Of a stretch of DNA of 64,000 bases, positions 36,520 to 47,354 are shown one piece after another. Source of the DNA: Neofusicoccum parvum (lineage: Eukaryota; Ascomycota; Dothideomycetes; Botryosphaeriales; Botryosphaeriaceae); NCBI GenBank assembly GCA_020912385.1, contig CP087217.1:1054001-1118000 (forward strand), read 5' to 3'. The notes under the pieces were generated by a model. The model had not been told where the DNA came from and searched no databases. It worked only from the letters and a program-made list of their open reading frames with translations. The position numbers and the translations under genes are program-made. How positions within the stretch are numbered: position 1 is the stretch's first letter; the number at the start of each line of letters is the position of its first letter.

Positions 36520-37887
36520 TCAGATACCAACTCCCAAACCCACACCACCACTCTTCATCGCCTCCTCATCCGCCTCGATCTTCCTCACCGCCATCTCCAC
36601 AAACTCCCACTCCTCCCTCTCCCTCTTCCCCACCCACCTGCACCCCCACCGCTCATGCGGCAACAACACTGCCTCCCTCCCCCTCCCACTCAACAACACC
36701 CGATCCCTCTCCTGCCCCTTCCTCACCTCCTCACGTCCACTCCTCCACCCCTCCACCCTCTTCGGCGCCAAACCCGCCTTCGCCTCCCGCTTCGCCGCCG
36801 CCGCCAGCAGCTCCTCCCTCCTGACCATCTTCCGCTCCCAAAGCTCCGGGGACAGCACGTCGCGATCGGTCGGCAGCAGCACCGTGCCCAGCTCCAGCTG
36901 CAGCTGCTGCGCCTGGCTCGAGCCCGCGTCCGCGATGGCCGCGCGCTCGGCCGGCGTGGCGCGGCGCTGCGCGATGCACGCGTCCGCCTCGCCGGCGCGA
37001 ATGCAGCGCAAGCAGGCCGGAAACCTTGGATGCGTGGTCCGGGGGCGAGGGAGGGTGGCCCCGCCGGCGGTGACGACTGGGCCGAAGCCGGCGTGGGCAG
37101 GGGAGTTGGTGGTCGTTGGGCAGGGCAGGTTTTTGAGCTGGCATTGGAGGCACGGCTCGATGGGGATGGCGACGCGGTTGGTGTAGGCGAGGGCGTGGAG
37201 GTCGGCGAGGGTGTGTGGCGAGGGGAAGGGGCCGAAGGTGGTTTTTGCGGATGGCGAAAGGGAGGGGGGTGTCGGGAAGGCGAATGGCCGGGATGGGGTG
37301 TGGACGTAGAAGCGCGTCCGAGGCGTGATGAGTCGAAGGCTGGGGAAGGGAGTGTCGCTGACGGTGGGTGGGAAGCTTGGGCTGCCGAGCGAGGCATGCG
37401 AGGGACTGCCGACGGCAGTGTCTTGGGGCGTGCGTACTCCAGCATCTGGCGACTGGGCTGAAGTTACAGTGTTTGAAGTGTTGGAACACGAAGTAGGATG
37501 GTGCTGTTTGCTTGACGTAGGAGACCGGGGAACATCTAGGTCGAACTTGACTCTGGCCGACCTGGTGTGGACCTTGGTGGTTGGTGATGAATGCTTGTTG
37601 CCGTCAAGCTCACACCACTTGGAGCCGGGCGCCGGGCATGGAGTGATGGGCGAGGACGTAGCACTAGTCGGTGCAGTGGAAGTGGGCGACGTGGTATCAC
37701 TGCTATATCCAGGCGAAGCGCCTATAGTTGTGGTTGATCGGGTTGTTGACTGTAGTTCTTGAAGGCGACTGGGCAGAAGGTCACGCGGAGGCGTGGACGG
37801 CGGCATCGCGACCCTGGATCTCCCTGGGCTTGTTGACCTGTCCGGGCGCTGGGTTGGGTGGTCATCGAAGGCTTTTCTATGTTCCAT
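36520..37887 (-). CDS. Hypothetical protein with paired CxxC-type clusters
   Basis: Not recognised as a named family. One open exon from the first in-frame ATG (37887) encodes 455 aa. The first half is Ser/Thr/Pro-rich and basic. The middle has two Cys clusters about 40 residues apart, CLQCQLKNLPC and CLRCIRAGEADAC, which look able to bind a metal. The C-terminal third is charged and helical, with SPELWERKMVRREELL and a Trp/Arg-rich HERWGCRWVGKREREEWEF. The open frame extends 152 codons upstream without an ATG, so a 5' exon cannot be excluded. A nuclear or RNA-binding role would be speculation. Confidence 0.65.
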   Translation of the reverse strand: MEHRKAFDDHPTQRPDRSTSPGRSRVAMPPSTPPRDLLPSRLQELQSTTRSTTTIGASPGYSSDTTSPTSTAPTSATSSPITPCPAPGSKWCELDGNKHSSPTTKVHTRSARVKFDLDVPRSPTSSKQHHPTSCSNTSNTVTSAQSPDAGVRTPQDTAVGSPSHASLGSPSFPPTVSDTPFPSLRLITPRTRFYVHTPSRPFAFPTPPSLSPSAKTTFGPFPSPHTLADLHALAYTNRVAIPIEPCLQCQLKNLPCPTTTNSPAHAGFGPVVTAGGATLPRPRTTHPRFPACLRCIRAGEADACIAQRRATPAERAAIADAGSSQAQQLQLELGTVLLPTDRDVLSPELWERKMVRREELLAAAAKREAKAGLAPKRVEGWRSGREEVRKGQERDRVLLSGRGREAVLLPHERWGCRWVGKREREEWEFVEMAVRKIEADEEAMKSGGVGLGVGI

Positions 37888-38483
37888 CTTGGCGTTTGTG
37901 TCGGGTGTGTGGCTGGATGCGGAGTGCGACTTGTCTTTGTGCCTGTGTGGCTCGACGACAAAGGCGCGCGGCTCTTGTGCTTTTGGCTGAGAGGCAGGCA
38001 AGACCGGCCGGCAAAGCCGTCGGGTCGCGTTTGACGAGCCTGAGCGGGTCGGAAACGGGTTGGGTTGTTTGCAAAGAGTGACTGGACGGTGGGCGAGACT
38101 TATGGTGCACGTGCACGGCTTGGGGAGCAGTCCTCGTGACGCGGGCAGGGGACCATCGTGACTGTGTTTCTGGGATCTCCGCCAGGGAGCGGGAGTGTTG
38201 GAGGAGTCTCTGGAGACTGGGGCGCGGCAGGAAAGAAGTTGGTGGGGGAGGCGGGTGGGGCGCGGAGAGCCAGGGGGAAGGCGCGGGATGCTGCGCGGAG
38301 GGTGAGGCGCGCCCTTGCTGTGGACGACCAGGTGAGAGCGCAATGACGTCGGCCCACAGCACCGCAGTCGCGTTGGCTGATATTATTGTAGAAATGCTGC
38401 TTGCTCGGATATGTTACAGGCTCCACGCGCTCGTACTGGTACTTACGACGGGTATCTTGACTGCATGCACAAAGCCGCGCCCC
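37888..38483. other. Intergenic between two minus-strand genes
   Basis: 596 bp containing the YPP1-like 3' UTR and the promoter of the Cys-pair protein. The upstream part is open in the frame of that protein but has no ATG. Confidence 0.45.
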
Positions 38484-41400
38484 TCAGAGCACGAACCCCC
38501 CAACCCCAACGCAACTCCATTTCCTGAGCGCCTTGCTGTCCTCCAGCTCCACGCACCACCAAAGCACATCCTTCGCCTTCTGGATTTGCCCTCCCTCTTC
38601 GTACGCTCTTGCCAATGTGAACCACGCCTCTGAGTAGTCCCATCCCGTGCCCAGCTTTGTCAGAGACGACAATAAGCTGTACGCCCGGTCTCTGGCAGCA
38701 AGCCGGTTCAGCTCCTCGGGGTCAGGCCCTGCTCCTCTAGAGCCTTTCGGCGCCGCTCCCTCTCGCGTGGAAGCACGCTGCGCCGACTCGGCAGGAATCA
38801 CCTTGCAGTAAATGTCAAGCAGAATGTTTGATAACCCGACCACAGCCGCCGGGTGATCAGGGTTATGCGAAAGACCCTTCTCAAAGTGCCCAAGCGCTTC
38901 GTATGGTTCCGACTCAGAGTGTGCGATCTCGCCACGCTAGACTTTGTTAGCGTATATAGGCCCTAGAAGATACACGACGACTTACAGCAGCCCAGATGTC
39001 CGCCCAGAGCTCCTCGATACTCTTTCCGCCACCCCATCCCCTCTCGGAAAATGCCTTGGCACTAGACGAATCCTGAGAGATCTCAGACTCCAGGTTGTCG
39101 GCGAGCTTGAACGCCTCGTCAACCGCACCCTTGGCATCTTCAAACAGTGCTGCCCGTGTGTAGAGACCAGCAATGAAGAGCCACACGTCGATGAGGAGCG
39201 AAGTAGTATGCCTCCGCTCTTGCAGCACGGGAAAGCGAGGTTCGGGGGTCGTGAAGTTCGGGCGAGGGAACGGTGCGGGAAGGCGGGTATCCTGACGCGG
39301 CGGTTGGTCGGCATGGCCGGGCGGGGCCGGCTGCTTGCTGGGGGGGATGTTGTGCGGGATTGATCGGAGAGGCTGTTCACTCGACGGTGCGCTCCCTCGT
39401 CGAGCGCTTCCGTTCGCGGCGCCGTCCGAGTCTTTTCCGGCCGAGTCGGGCGCTTTCATATTACTCGCACTTCTCTTCCGCAGTTTGATGCTTCCAGAGC
39501 TAGACTTGTCGTGATGCTTGTGATGGAATAAGCCATGATGGTGATGACTGTTGGATTTGCCGGATTCATCCGTTACCTGAATTGTGGGTGCAGTGGTGCC
39601 CTCAGTAGCTTGTGATGATGGACGAGAAGAAGTGCTTCTCCTGGTGGGCGGTGCCGCCGCACTTTGATCCTGCGTGATTGTGTTCTTTCTTAAGGTCTTG
39701 GTCCTTCCGAAGAAGCTTGCTCGATTACCTGGGGTGTTCTGGGTCGAGATATCGAGAGTCTCAGGCTGCTTTGGCCCACCGCTTGGGTCTCCGAATAGTC
39801 TCTTGTAGAGGCCCAAGAGTTCCATGCTGGCATCGACGGCGGCGGTCGTCCCCTCGACAACTTCGAGGAGCATCAACTGCGTGACCTTCACTTGAAGGAT
39901 ACCTTCCTTCTCGAACGACTCCATCCGGTCGACAAGGCCCTTGTCTGCGCTGCTCCGAGCCTTCTCCAGATCGGCAGAGCTGTTGTTTAAGTGCTCGCTC
40001 CGATAAGCCTCACCTTGGTTTCCGAATAGCACGGCGGGATCATCGAACTGATCGAATGCAGCGTCGCAAGTTCTCGCAGCGGTAGTGAAGTCCGACTTCG
40101 CGGTGAGAAGTAGTGCTAGCAAGTGCCAGAGAGGAATGAGCTTCCTCTCATGGATGTAGTCGACGTCATCCGCATCTGTTTCGCTAGCAACTCCGTCAGG
40201 TGTTCTCAAACCATCGCCGCGAGCATTTGACGACAGAGCACGCTTCACGACCTTGATTGCCCCGCCGATGTCCCGCATCTCGGCAAGCAGCAATCCCAGG
40301 GCGTAAAGAGTTTCGAGGTTAGTGGTTTCCTGAAATTCTGGACTCAGAGATTTCCGGAAAGCTTGGGCTGCCTGTGCCTGGAACGTCGACCGTGCCGTAG
40401 CTTCGTACGTGAGTCTCGCCCAGTGAGCGCGGCTGATACCTACTGCACGGTATGCGATTGCAAGGACACGTGGCGAGAGGAGGCTCTCTGTCGACCTATT
40501 TGCAGCTGGGCCCTCAGACGTGGCAGTTCCAGGCCTTGACGCTGGAGTCTGCTGTTTCAGCCACTTTTCGATATGCTCACCCACTTCCTTCGCCTTCTCA
40601 GCATCCTTGCGCGTGCCGAAGCGGCACAGTATCCTGACTGCCTCAGCTGCAGTCCGAAGAATCGTGTTGTCATCGTCCAAGCCAGGGTCCTCTTCTCCGC
40701 TCTTCTCTGCGCGGTCTTTGCCTCTGCTGACGATGTCGACATAAGAGTCAAAGGCCTTGAACGCGAGGTCAAATTCTGCAAGAGAAGCGTGGACAATGAA
40801 AAGATGCCGCAAAACACGTGTCGAGTGGTACGACTTGGTTGAGGCGCGGTAGAGAATCTGGAAGAAAGAATCAGCCCTGTGCAAATACGAGGCCTGGTGA
40901 CGTCACATACATCAAGGACACCCTTGCCCACAGCCGATTTACCACCTTCACCAAGCTCTTCATCTGTCCAAGCAGGGCCGCAAATGATTCGCCAATTGCT
41001 CATCACAGACTCAGCCCAGCTGTCCACTTCTTCGTTTGTTTCACTCGCCTTAGGGAAACAAGTCTCTTTAAGCAACAGCCCCTCGTACACAGTCTCGACA
41101 AGCTTGAGTTCGGCCCGCTGTTGTAGTCTTGCCGACATATACTGATCCTCGGAGGCATGCTCTGCAGCGTCGCCAAGAAGAGCTTGGTCGGGATCAGAAG
41201 AGCCACTGTACAAAAGGCCGCGACGGAGGATGATCGAGAGTGTGTCGTAGTAGGCTTTCCAAACGGCACGTCTCATGTCAGGGGGGTCGGTCATAGCTTC
41301 GCCGGCGAATTGAGCCTTGCCATTTTCCATCAAACGCGACCACAGTCGGAAGGCGTGCAGAGCAGCGTTCGGCTCCTCCGGCCTGTCACTGGGGTGGTTG

Positions 41401-42144
41401 AGATCTAGGAGAAGACACAGACGGGCCAGGAGCGCCTCGGACCAGGTTTTGAACTGTAGGGAGGCAGAGCTGAGGATGTCGGAGCCAACGAAATGCAGGA
41501 TGGACTCGTAGGTCTTGATGGCGTCGGCGACTGCGCCCGTCTTCTCCTGGGCAACTCCTGCGGCGTGTAAGACATCCCGCGCAACAACATCACAGGAGGC
41601 TACAATATACCTTTCAGGTAGGCGGTCTTGACAATGCAGACCTGGGTCCACCCCGTGAAGGACTCATCCCCGTGGCGCAGATTCTCTTCAGCCTCGGCAA
41701 TGCTGCTTGGCACTGCAGACAGGACCTCCTGAGGCTCGGCCAGCTCCCAGTGTATCCAAGCCAGACATGTCTGGGCGGCGAAGGCATCCTGCTTGTGGGT
41801 GGCCTCCTGGTCCCTGGCTTGGGCCAACGAGTCGGCGATGGCCGCAAGGTCGGGGGGCGGGGAGGTGGGCGTGGACGGGACGGAGTCGTGGTGCTGCTTG
41901 ATATGAGCAGCTACGTGGGCCTCGGCGCGGGCGGTGGTGTATATGCCTGTGGCGGGGCGGGTCAGCAAGGGAGCTGGGAAGTCAGGGAGCGCGGGGGAGT
42001 ACAGGTGCGGTGTGGAGCATGTTTCTCGATCTTGCGCGCGAGCTCAGGCAAAGCGTCCCAGCGGGCATTGCAGCGGGCGTCGTCCAGCTGGGCTATGTAG
42101 TTCAGCGCCTTCGCGTTTTCCTGGACAGGCAGGCGTGTTAGCAT
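38484..42144 (-). CDS. YPP1: TPR-repeat cargo-transport protein YPP1 (TTC7-like)
   Basis: TPR scaffold that, with Efr3, tethers PI 4-kinase Stt4 to the plasma membrane in yeast; fungal annotations also call it filamentation protein Rhf1. Exons complement(42003-42144), (41611-41946), (40911-41557), (38986-40857) and (38484-38936), in frame throughout, give 1,149 aa. The N-terminus YIAQLDDARCNARWDALPEL followed by ARKIEKHAPHR is typical of the family. The middle holds helical repeats and a long disordered insert with His-rich HHHHGLFHHKHHDK. The last exon has clear TPRs (YEALGHFEKGLSHNPDHPAA and YSEAWFTLARAYEEGG), ending in a family-like WWCVELEDSKALRKW. The 5' exon boundary at the start is the least certain part. 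Confidence 0.83.
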
Positions 42145-42491
42145 GGCGGCGTCTGAGCTCGACGGCCGGGGTGACGTCGTGGGGCAGGGTTGCGCGGGCG
42201 CGGGCGACGGGACGTACAGCGGGCATTTTGGATGGAAGCCCTGGGCTGGAGTCGGGAGGCGGTTAGCATGCGAGAGCCATTACTCTGCGAAAAGGGAGAG
42301 GAGTACAGGCAGGAGCGCGTTCTGGGGAACGGACAGGTCGCTGCAGCTGCTGGCACTGGTGTCCGACACGCGGCAGGGAGCACCCGCAACCCTGGCCCGT
42401 CCAGCGCGGCCCGTGCGCCAAATTTATTTTGCGGCCATCAGCATCAGCATCAGCGCCCTTCTCCGGCCGCCGTCGACACGCAGCTGCAACC
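42145..42491. promoter_or_regulatory. Divergent YPP1/RIX1 promoter
   Basis: 347 bp between the two start codons. It includes a short CATCAG triplication at about 42437-42455 just before the RIX1 start. No named promoter element is recognised. Confidence 0.5.
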
Positions 42492-44804
42492 ATGGCGCCC
42501 GGCCCAGATGCGCACGCCGCCAGCACCCTCCGCGCCGTCACCTACCGCCTGTCGTCCGTCCCGGCCCGCCAGCTGCCCGCCCTCGTCCCCCACGTCGCGG
42601 CGACCCTGCCGGCCTGCAAGCCCGTGCTCGCTGCTCCGCAGAGCCCTTCGGGCAAAGATGCGTCTGAGACTGCAGTGCTGGTTCACAAGCTCCGCACGCA
42701 GATCTCCACCCTGCTGCAGGACCGCTCCGCCGAGGGCCGCTGGTCAGGAGTCGTCTTGTGCAAGTCCGCCATCGAGCTCGGCGGCTGGGAGATGCTCCAG
42801 AAATGCGGCCCGTGGGTGCGCGGCCTCCTGGGCATCTTGACGAAGCCGGACCCGCCCACCACAAAGGTCCTCGCCATAGTCGCCCTGACGCGCATCTTCG
42901 CCTTGACGCGCGAGTACCAAACCCTCGTGCGAGAGATCACCACGCCCTCTCTGACCCCGTTCATCACCTCGTGCCTGGGCATTCTCGCCCGGGCCAAGAC
43001 CGTGGACCACGGCACCCAACAGCTGGTCGACACGGTTCTGGAGAGTTTCTCTCGGCTGCTTCCGCGCCATCCCACTACTTTCCGCCCGCATTTGTCCAAG
43101 ATCAACCAGTTCCTTTCTACTGTGGTCGCCCGGTCCTGGCCAGGCGAGCACGCGTTGCTCAGCGTGGACGGTCTTGCCGCCGCTCGCAGCCTTTACGCAC
43201 AGCTGCCAGCCTGTGCAGCCAAAAACGGGTTCAAAGAAGAATGGGAAAAGACATTTCAGAACGTCGTTGCTGCGGCCCACCAGGCCGCCGACAAGGTTTT
43301 CCGTGCCGTCATTGAGGACTGGGAGTCAGTTACAGGAGTCCAACCACCCAGTACCACTAACCGCACTCTGGAACAAGTAGCTCAACAGCTGGAACCTGAT
43401 AAGTGTGGGTTTCCGGCTTGGACTGGAATCTATGCTGGCAGCGGACGCTTGATCGGTTTGCTCGAGCTTCTTGCTGAGCTGATCGCTGCACCCACGACTC
43501 CTTCGGGCCCTGTCAGCGTCCGCGTAGCCCATCTTATGGACCTTCTTACTCGTGTCCTTTCTATCACCGCGCCCGCAGGCCAGAAGAAAAAGAGCCAGGA
43601 AAGCGGGATTGCATTCAACGACCAGATTGGAAAGAAGGAACGTAACGACCTCTTCACAGTTCTCCCGCAAATACACGTCGCAGCACTCGGCCTTTTCGAG
43701 GTTCTTGTAGAACGTTTCGGTCAATCCCTTTCCCCAGTCATGGAGTTCTTCATTGAACGCCTCACTTTTGTCTTCCAGGAGGAGAGATCACTTCTGCATG
43801 TTCGCGCTGCATCGTACTCTGTCCTGTCAAAAGCGCTGCCGGCAGTCGGCTCGACACTACCTGCTGCACAGATCAAGAGCCTCAACCCGATCATGCATGC
43901 TTGTTGCGAGGACCTCCTCCCTCGCGAGAACGACCCAACGCCAAATGCAACCCCTCAAATGGCCAACGGCAACAAGAACCAGCCGCAAGTATCTATTAAC
44001 GCCGACGCCTTCCTCAACAATACCAAGAACCAGGCGCCACAACAGATTATTCCAGAGGGCCTCCACGAAAGCGCCTACGATCTTCTCCCCATCCTCCTCA
44101 CCCACCTACCAGCTCCCGCCATGGACAGCTCCATCAGGGCGCGCATCGACAGCACCGCCGTGCTGATCCAGCACGAGAAGGCTCTTCTCGCCAGCGTCCT
44201 GAGCCTCGACCCCAGAGGCAGCCCCAGCCTCCTGCCTCTCCTGGCGCGTCTATACCCAGGTTCTCCGGCAGTTGAATCCCTGCTCCGACCGCGCGTTCCA
44301 GCCATCAGGACGCACACCTACGGCGATCCCAACGCCGATGTCGAGGAAGACGAGGAAGACGAAGATGACGAGGAAGCAACAGCGACCCCAGAAAAGAAGA
44401 CCGAACAGGCGCCATCACCCGTCCAGAACAAGGAGGACGATATGCAAGTCGACGACGCGCCAGTAGACCAAAAGGAACCCGTCGCCGTGCGGCCGCGCCA
44501 GGCGGTGGCGGCGGCGGAGGACCAATCCCAGCAGGAGCAAGAAGAGCCCTCATCATTCCCGGAGAAGCGGCCTAGCACCGAGACAGAAGTAGAATCTCGC
44601 TCGCCAAAGCGGCCGCGTGTGGAGAGCCCGCCCAGGGATGTGCCAAGGGACGAGCTGAGGGAGCCGCCCGCGTCGACGCTGCCGGCGGCGGTGCCGGTCG
44701 AGACGGTGTATGGCGCCGAGGAGGAGGACGATGATGGAGATGTGGAGATTCCGACATTGGTTATGGGGGATGATGGGGATGAGGGGAGTGATGATGAGGA
44801 GTGA
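42492..44804 (+). CDS. RIX1: Pre-rRNA-processing protein RIX1
   Basis: Subunit of the Rix1-Ipi1-Ipi3 (PELP1-like) complex, which binds nuclear pre-60S particles and works with the AAA ATPase Rea1 in ITS2 processing. A single exon encodes 770 aa from the ATG at 42492 (context ACCATGGCG). The N-terminal RIX1 domain shows WSGVVLCKSAIELGGWEML, then LLGILTKPDPPTTKVLAIVA; helical repeats follow up to about residue 600. The C-terminal 150 residues are highly acidic with Ser/Pro and a small basic patch (SPKRPRVESP), as in PELP1-type proteins. The intronless structure is shared with WAPL and contrasts with most other genes here. Confidence 0.92.
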   Translation: MAPGPDAHAASTLRAVTYRLSSVPARQLPALVPHVAATLPACKPVLAAPQSPSGKDASETAVLVHKLRTQISTLLQDRSAEGRWSGVVLCKSAIELGGWEMLQKCGPWVRGLLGILTKPDPPTTKVLAIVALTRIFALTREYQTLVREITTPSLTPFITSCLGILARAKTVDHGTQQLVDTVLESFSRLLPRHPTTFRPHLSKINQFLSTVVARSWPGEHALLSVDGLAAARSLYAQLPACAAKNGFKEEWEKTFQNVVAAAHQAADKVFRAVIEDWESVTGVQPPSTTNRTLEQVAQQLEPDKCGFPAWTGIYAGSGRLIGLLELLAELIAAPTTPSGPVSVRVAHLMDLLTRVLSITAPAGQKKKSQESGIAFNDQIGKKERNDLFTVLPQIHVAALGLFEVLVERFGQSLSPVMEFFIERLTFVFQEERSLLHVRAASYSVLSKALPAVGSTLPAAQIKSLNPIMHACCEDLLPRENDPTPNATPQMANGNKNQPQVSINADAFLNNTKNQAPQQIIPEGLHESAYDLLPILLTHLPAPAMDSSIRARIDSTAVLIQHEKALLASVLSLDPRGSPSLLPLLARLYPGSPAVESLLRPRVPAIRTHTYGDPNADVEEDEEDEDDEEATATPEKKTEQAPSPVQNKEDDMQVDDAPVDQKEPVAVRPRQAVAAAEDQSQQEQEEPSSFPEKRPSTETEVESRSPKRPRVESPPRDVPRDELREPPASTLPAAVPVETVYGAEEEDDDGDVEIPTLVMGDDGDEGSDDEE

Positions 44805-45101
44805 GAGGATGAGAAGAGGGTTGGAGTGGTGAGTGTAGAGAAAAAGCCGCCGGTGATGTGTAGAAATGGTTGTCGGGCCTTAGGAGCGCCAGAGAATGGA
44901 CAAGGATTAAGCTCATGAAGCCGTAAGGGTATTTCGAGTTCAACCACCTTCAAAAAGTTAGTGAGTAAAATAGATCAATCTGTTGAATGCTTCAATTTTG
45001 TACTGCGTCAAAATGCACGTTCCTACTTGCCGCTAAGAAGGGCTTGTATCTATTCGACTCAAACGCAATGTGACGGACGCGGTTGAACCACGGTCTGAAC
45101 T

Positions 45102-45851
45102 TCAGGTGTAGGGTCCTGTGAAGTCATTAGCGCCGTGTGGAAAGCGGAGTGGATGAACATCACCTGAAGCAGGGCTCCAGTGCGGTGGGAAGATGAGAAA
45201 TCCAGAGTGAGGCTTCGTAAGAGCTACTCTCGTCATTGAGTGCAAAGCGTGAGATACGGTTCTGAGGTCATCCGTATTGGATGCCGGCCCCAGTGCAAAT
45301 TGTTCCAAGCAAACTCGCAATTGATTTGTGCAACACCGCAGTAGTCCAACCGTCATGCTGTTGACTCCACAGGCTGACAGTTCCTCCCACTTGTGCCCTC
45401 CCACATCGTTGGCCATGAGACCACCTGCAGCACCTCCGGAATTGCAGCAGTCCAGAATGCAGAGGATGTCGGCGTTCGGCGTGGTGGCTCGAATAGCCTT
45501 GTGGACCAAGTCTCAGTTGATCGCCACCCTCTGGTACCTAAATGACAGTCAAGAATCAGCGCCAATTTACGACCATTTTATCTTCTTCTCCACTCTCCGA
45601 ATATATAAAACCCATCCGCAGATATTGCTACTTAGACTATTCCAGCAGAGATTGCCATGACTTTAGATATGGAAGCAAAGGAGCTCATTGTTCTGGTTTC
45701 TGATATGCCTGATGATACTGGCTATTTCATGTGGAATGCTCAAGTCAGAAACGTCCCTGGGTATGTAGGTATGACCAGTATTCCAGTGGAAGGTGTTCTC
45801 AGCAGTCCACGCACTCGATTGGATCTCTTCTCTCACTTTGGAATTTAGCAT
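45102..45851 (-). pseudogene. Decayed caspase-like (peptidase C14) gene
   Basis: One minus-strand frame carries separated pieces of a caspase-like p20 fold. Reading from 45851: RHIRNQNNELLCFHI, a stop at 45663-45665, SHGNLCW (the position of the catalytic His block), stops at 45567-45569, 45549-45551 and 45513-45515, then ADILCILDCCNSGGAAG, the catalytic-Cys block, and WEELSACGVNSMTVG, which matches the ACGxxS segment of fungal caspase-like proteins. An intron (roughly 45528-45573) could hide two of the stops, but the stops at 45663 and 45513 would remain. I read it as a pseudogene; a functional gene with different exons is less likely. The true 5' extent is unknown. Confidence 0.6.
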
Positions 45852-47354
45852 ATCTCCCCCAAAGGTGACATACTGTACGTGGGCTGATTGGTAAGATCTC
45901 TCTTGTCAGATTGCGGAAGGGCCTGTAGAATAACTCATGGTGAGGAATATCGTCTTGAAACCTTCGTGTAGGTGGATTGCAGCCTCCAGCTCAAGAGGAA
46001 GAGACGTGCCAATCCGTTCCTTGTTCAGGCTTGATCTTAAGCTACTTTACTAAGACAACGTCTTGCGGTAGACGCGGCATCATCTTTGGTCCATTCAAGT
46101 CTTACTCTGCTGATGACTCGGAGAATCTGCTTCGTCACTCCTGAGATGAGGTGGCAACCGGAAAATTCCAACGGAAGAGACACGGCCTGTGATATGCTTT
46201 TCGGCGGCACTGTTATTGGACATGGACGACAGACGTAGATTAGTAAACCTTACCGGCGTCTCATTCAGAGAATGAATCAAGCAAGTAAACGCCGGGTTGA
46301 TAGCGTTGCAAGTTACAGCAATGGAAGTATCCGGTGGCTTGCTGCGGCTAATGATGCGAAGGAACAACCCAACCACGAAACCCTGCTCTTTCGAGATTCT
46401 CCATCAATTGCTATCTGTCTCACCTATCGGGGCCTAGACGAGAGAATAGTAATCACCAGCTGTGTGCTCATGTTCCGTCGGCTAGATAACTTCCCGCATC
46501 CGGCCCCGACCGAATCCGGGCAGGGCTGGCCGAAAGGCAAAAAAGTCAAAACTCTCCAGACTCTCACACCTGGCTACGTGGACCCCTTAGTGATAATGTA
46601 TCGCCATGCTCGAAGCATGATACCGCCTGTTCGGCCGAACAACCGACCAGTGACGCCTACTGCAATCCGTGCCGAGGATGTTCCGCGGCCGAACGAAGAC
46701 CGGGGGTGTAGCTACTGACACGGAGCTGCTGACACTCCACATCTGGCCATCCGCAACGCCTTGGAGCGGTGGTCGAAAGCGAGAGCTGCTCCTCTCGAAA
46801 TGATCCGTGGAGTTCACGGGCAGTCCTCCGGGTTGCACACAAGCAGACCTGAAAGCTGCCCCGTTGCGGGAAAGGGCAGGTTTAATCCGAGATCGTCGCT
46901 TAAACCCACGAGGCTGTTAACCCCATTATCGCCGAAAGCTTGTCGCAGAGCTTTACACGTACGTGGTAGCCGTGGCAGAGCTATATCCTTGGCGCCAGGG
47001 AGAGATCCACTTTTACGGCCACAGCTTCGTTAGATTCTCGCCGCTGTAACTGATGACCGCGATTATTCGTCCGGATCTCGATGGAGGCGGCTTCGCTGTT
47101 AGGAGATAGCGGCATGCTGGAGGAAAGCCTGGAGAGCATCAGAGATATGGGGCTGTGCTCGACTGATACCATGCCCAGAACTTTAAAATCCTCCCCACCA
47201 CCCGTCGAGTCTTTCGGTTTGTGCAACCCCACACTTGCCCCTCCATAGCAAGTCTACTACGCCGCCTCTTCCTGCAAACCCTCAGCGAACACTCCCACCG
47301 CGGCCCTCTGGTCTCTTCACCGGCTGCCAGCCTCTTCACCAAGCACAACCCACA
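45852..47354. other. Intergenic upstream of the alcohol dehydrogenase
   Basis: 1.5 kb with two open frames of about 90-150 codons (46095-46376 minus, 46272-46718 plus), neither resembling a known family. The minus frame is in register with the caspase-like relic and might be more of it. The last few hundred bases should hold the dehydrogenase promoter. Confidence 0.4.

Noticed and set aside
36331..37461. 376-codon plus-strand open frame
   Set aside because: Antisense to the Cys-pair protein; the His/Pro/Leu-rich composition is typical of a shadow.
46272..46718. 148-codon plus-strand open frame as a gene
   Set aside because: No recognisable family; composition is mixed and it lies in a region with a decayed gene.
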